The notes beneath the pieces were generated by a model, which was given only the letters and a program-made list of their open reading frames with translations, was not told the DNA's origin and did no database searches. Positions 5,038 to 5,547 of a stretch of 5,547 nucleotides of DNA are shown piece after piece; positions within the stretch are counted from its first letter, which is position 1, and each line of letters starts with the position of its first letter. This DNA is from Clostridia bacterium (GTDB taxonomy: Bacteria > Bacillota > Clostridia > Oscillospirales > CAG-272): contig JAGBTR010000230.1 in NCBI GenBank assembly GCA_017631215.1, positions 1-5,547 of the forward strand. Reading direction: 5' to 3'. The position numbers were made by a program, and so were the translations under genes.

Positions 5038-5547
5038 GGCTGATTGCCGGTGTGGATATCGGTAATTCAACCACAGAGGTCTGTATCGGCGCGGTCGACG
5101 CGCAGGGCGGCTTTCGCTTCGTCAGCAGCGCCATCACCCCGACGACGGGAACCAAGGGAACGCTTCCCAACGTTCACGGCATCAAGGCGGCGCTCTCCGA
5201 GGCACTCAGCCGCGGCGGCGTGACGCTCGCGGAGCTGTCGCTCGTTCGTATCAACGAGGCGGCCCCCGTCATTGGCGACACCGCGATGGAGACCATCACC
5301 GAGACGGTCATTACCGAATCCTCTATGATCGGGCATAACCCTGCAACGCCGGCGGGCGTCGGGCAGGCGGTCGGTACGCTGATCGCGCTCGCCTCGCTGG
5401 ATGCGGCAAGCCCGAGCACCCCTTACATCGTAACGGTTCCGCGCGCCTACACCTACGAGACGGTCGCCGAGCGCATCAACCGCGCTGCCGAGCGTCTTGA
5501 TATCCGCGGCATTATCCTGCAGGCGGACGAGGCGGTGCTGGTCGCCA
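5034..5547 (+). CDS. pduG: Diol/glycerol dehydratase reactivating factor, large subunit (3' end outside window)
   Basis: A GTG start gives 171 visible residues of a protein usually just over 600 long. With its small partner (PduH/DdrB type) it uses ATP to release damaged cobalamin from the inactivated dehydratase so that intact adenosylcobalamin can bind. It belongs to the actin/Hsp70-like ATPase fold: the phosphate-1 loop is AGVDIGNSTTE (5-15, with D8), and the strongly conserved block RINEAAPVIGDTAMETITET (72-91) is followed by ESSMIGHNPATPAG (95-108). T105 matches a magnesium-linked threonine of Klebsiella DdrA as I remember it, and ILQADEAVLV (161-170) is the next family block. No alternative start is better, because MRLIAGVDIGNS matches the family N-terminus exactly in position. 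The four-base overlap with pduE ties the amounts of enzyme and chaperone together. Confidence 0.95.
   Translation, partial: MRLIAGVDIGNSTTEVCIGAVDAQGGFRFVSSAITPTTGTKGTLPNVHGIKAALSEALSRGGVTLAELSLVRINEAAPVIGDTAMETITETVITESSMIGHNPATPAGVGQAVGTLIALASLDAASPSTPYIVTVPRAYTYETVAERINRAAERLDIRGIILQADEAVLVA

Noticed and set aside
1483..5070. A very long (1195-codon) open frame on the - strand, antisense to pduCDE
   Set aside because: It is opposite three genes with clear family matches, crosses the operon promoter, has no ribosome site and encodes a composition (rich in His, Leu, Arg, Gly, Asp) typical of the reverse complement of GC-biased codons.

Overview
The window carries the start of an adenosylcobalamin (B12)-dependent diol/glycerol dehydratase operon on the + strand (large, medium and small subunits, then the start of the reactivating factor). 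Divergent to it, on the - strand, is a two-gene unit: a membrane-anchored XRE/Cro-type regulator followed by a membrane protein with a TPR-like domain. The coding DNA is GC-rich, the promoters are AT-rich with near-consensus sigma-A boxes, the Shine-Dalgarno sites are strong, and the XRE gene has the style of low-GC Gram-positive relatives. Together this suggests a GC-rich Firmicute, plausibly a gut clostridium (Oscillospirales-like). The host assignment is inference.

Layout. 1-734 (-): membrane/TPR-like protein, cut by the left edge. 721-1368 (-): XRE regulator with a C-terminal membrane domain; its stop overlaps the start of the next gene by 14 bases. 1369-1776: 408-base divergent intergenic region with a promoter for each direction, a pair of 20-base direct repeats, and a possible structured leader. 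1777-3441 (+): large subunit (PduC). 3469-4590 (+): medium subunit (PduD) with a very long N-terminal extension. 4645-5037 (+): small subunit (PduE), short form. 5034-5547 (+): large subunit of the reactivase (PduG/DdrA), cut by the right edge.

How they work together. The three subunits form the (alpha-beta-gamma)2 enzyme that dehydrates 1,2-propanediol to propionaldehyde or glycerol to 3-hydroxypropionaldehyde by radical chemistry. The reactivase uses ATP to exchange damaged cobalamin on the inactivated enzyme. All active-site residues of the large subunit that I could place by comparison with the Klebsiella enzyme are present.

Most notable point. Residues 1-159 of the medium subunit are three tandem copies of a ~42-residue, two-helix unit on a 57-60-residue period. 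The first helix of each unit resembles the single N-terminal encapsulation peptide of classical PduD, which targets the enzyme into the Pdu bacterial microcompartment. The small subunit, which in classical Pdu systems has its own N-terminal targeting helix, lacks it here, and no shell gene precedes pduC. This looks like a concatenated targeting or scaffolding module on one subunit, which I do not recognise as a described arrangement.
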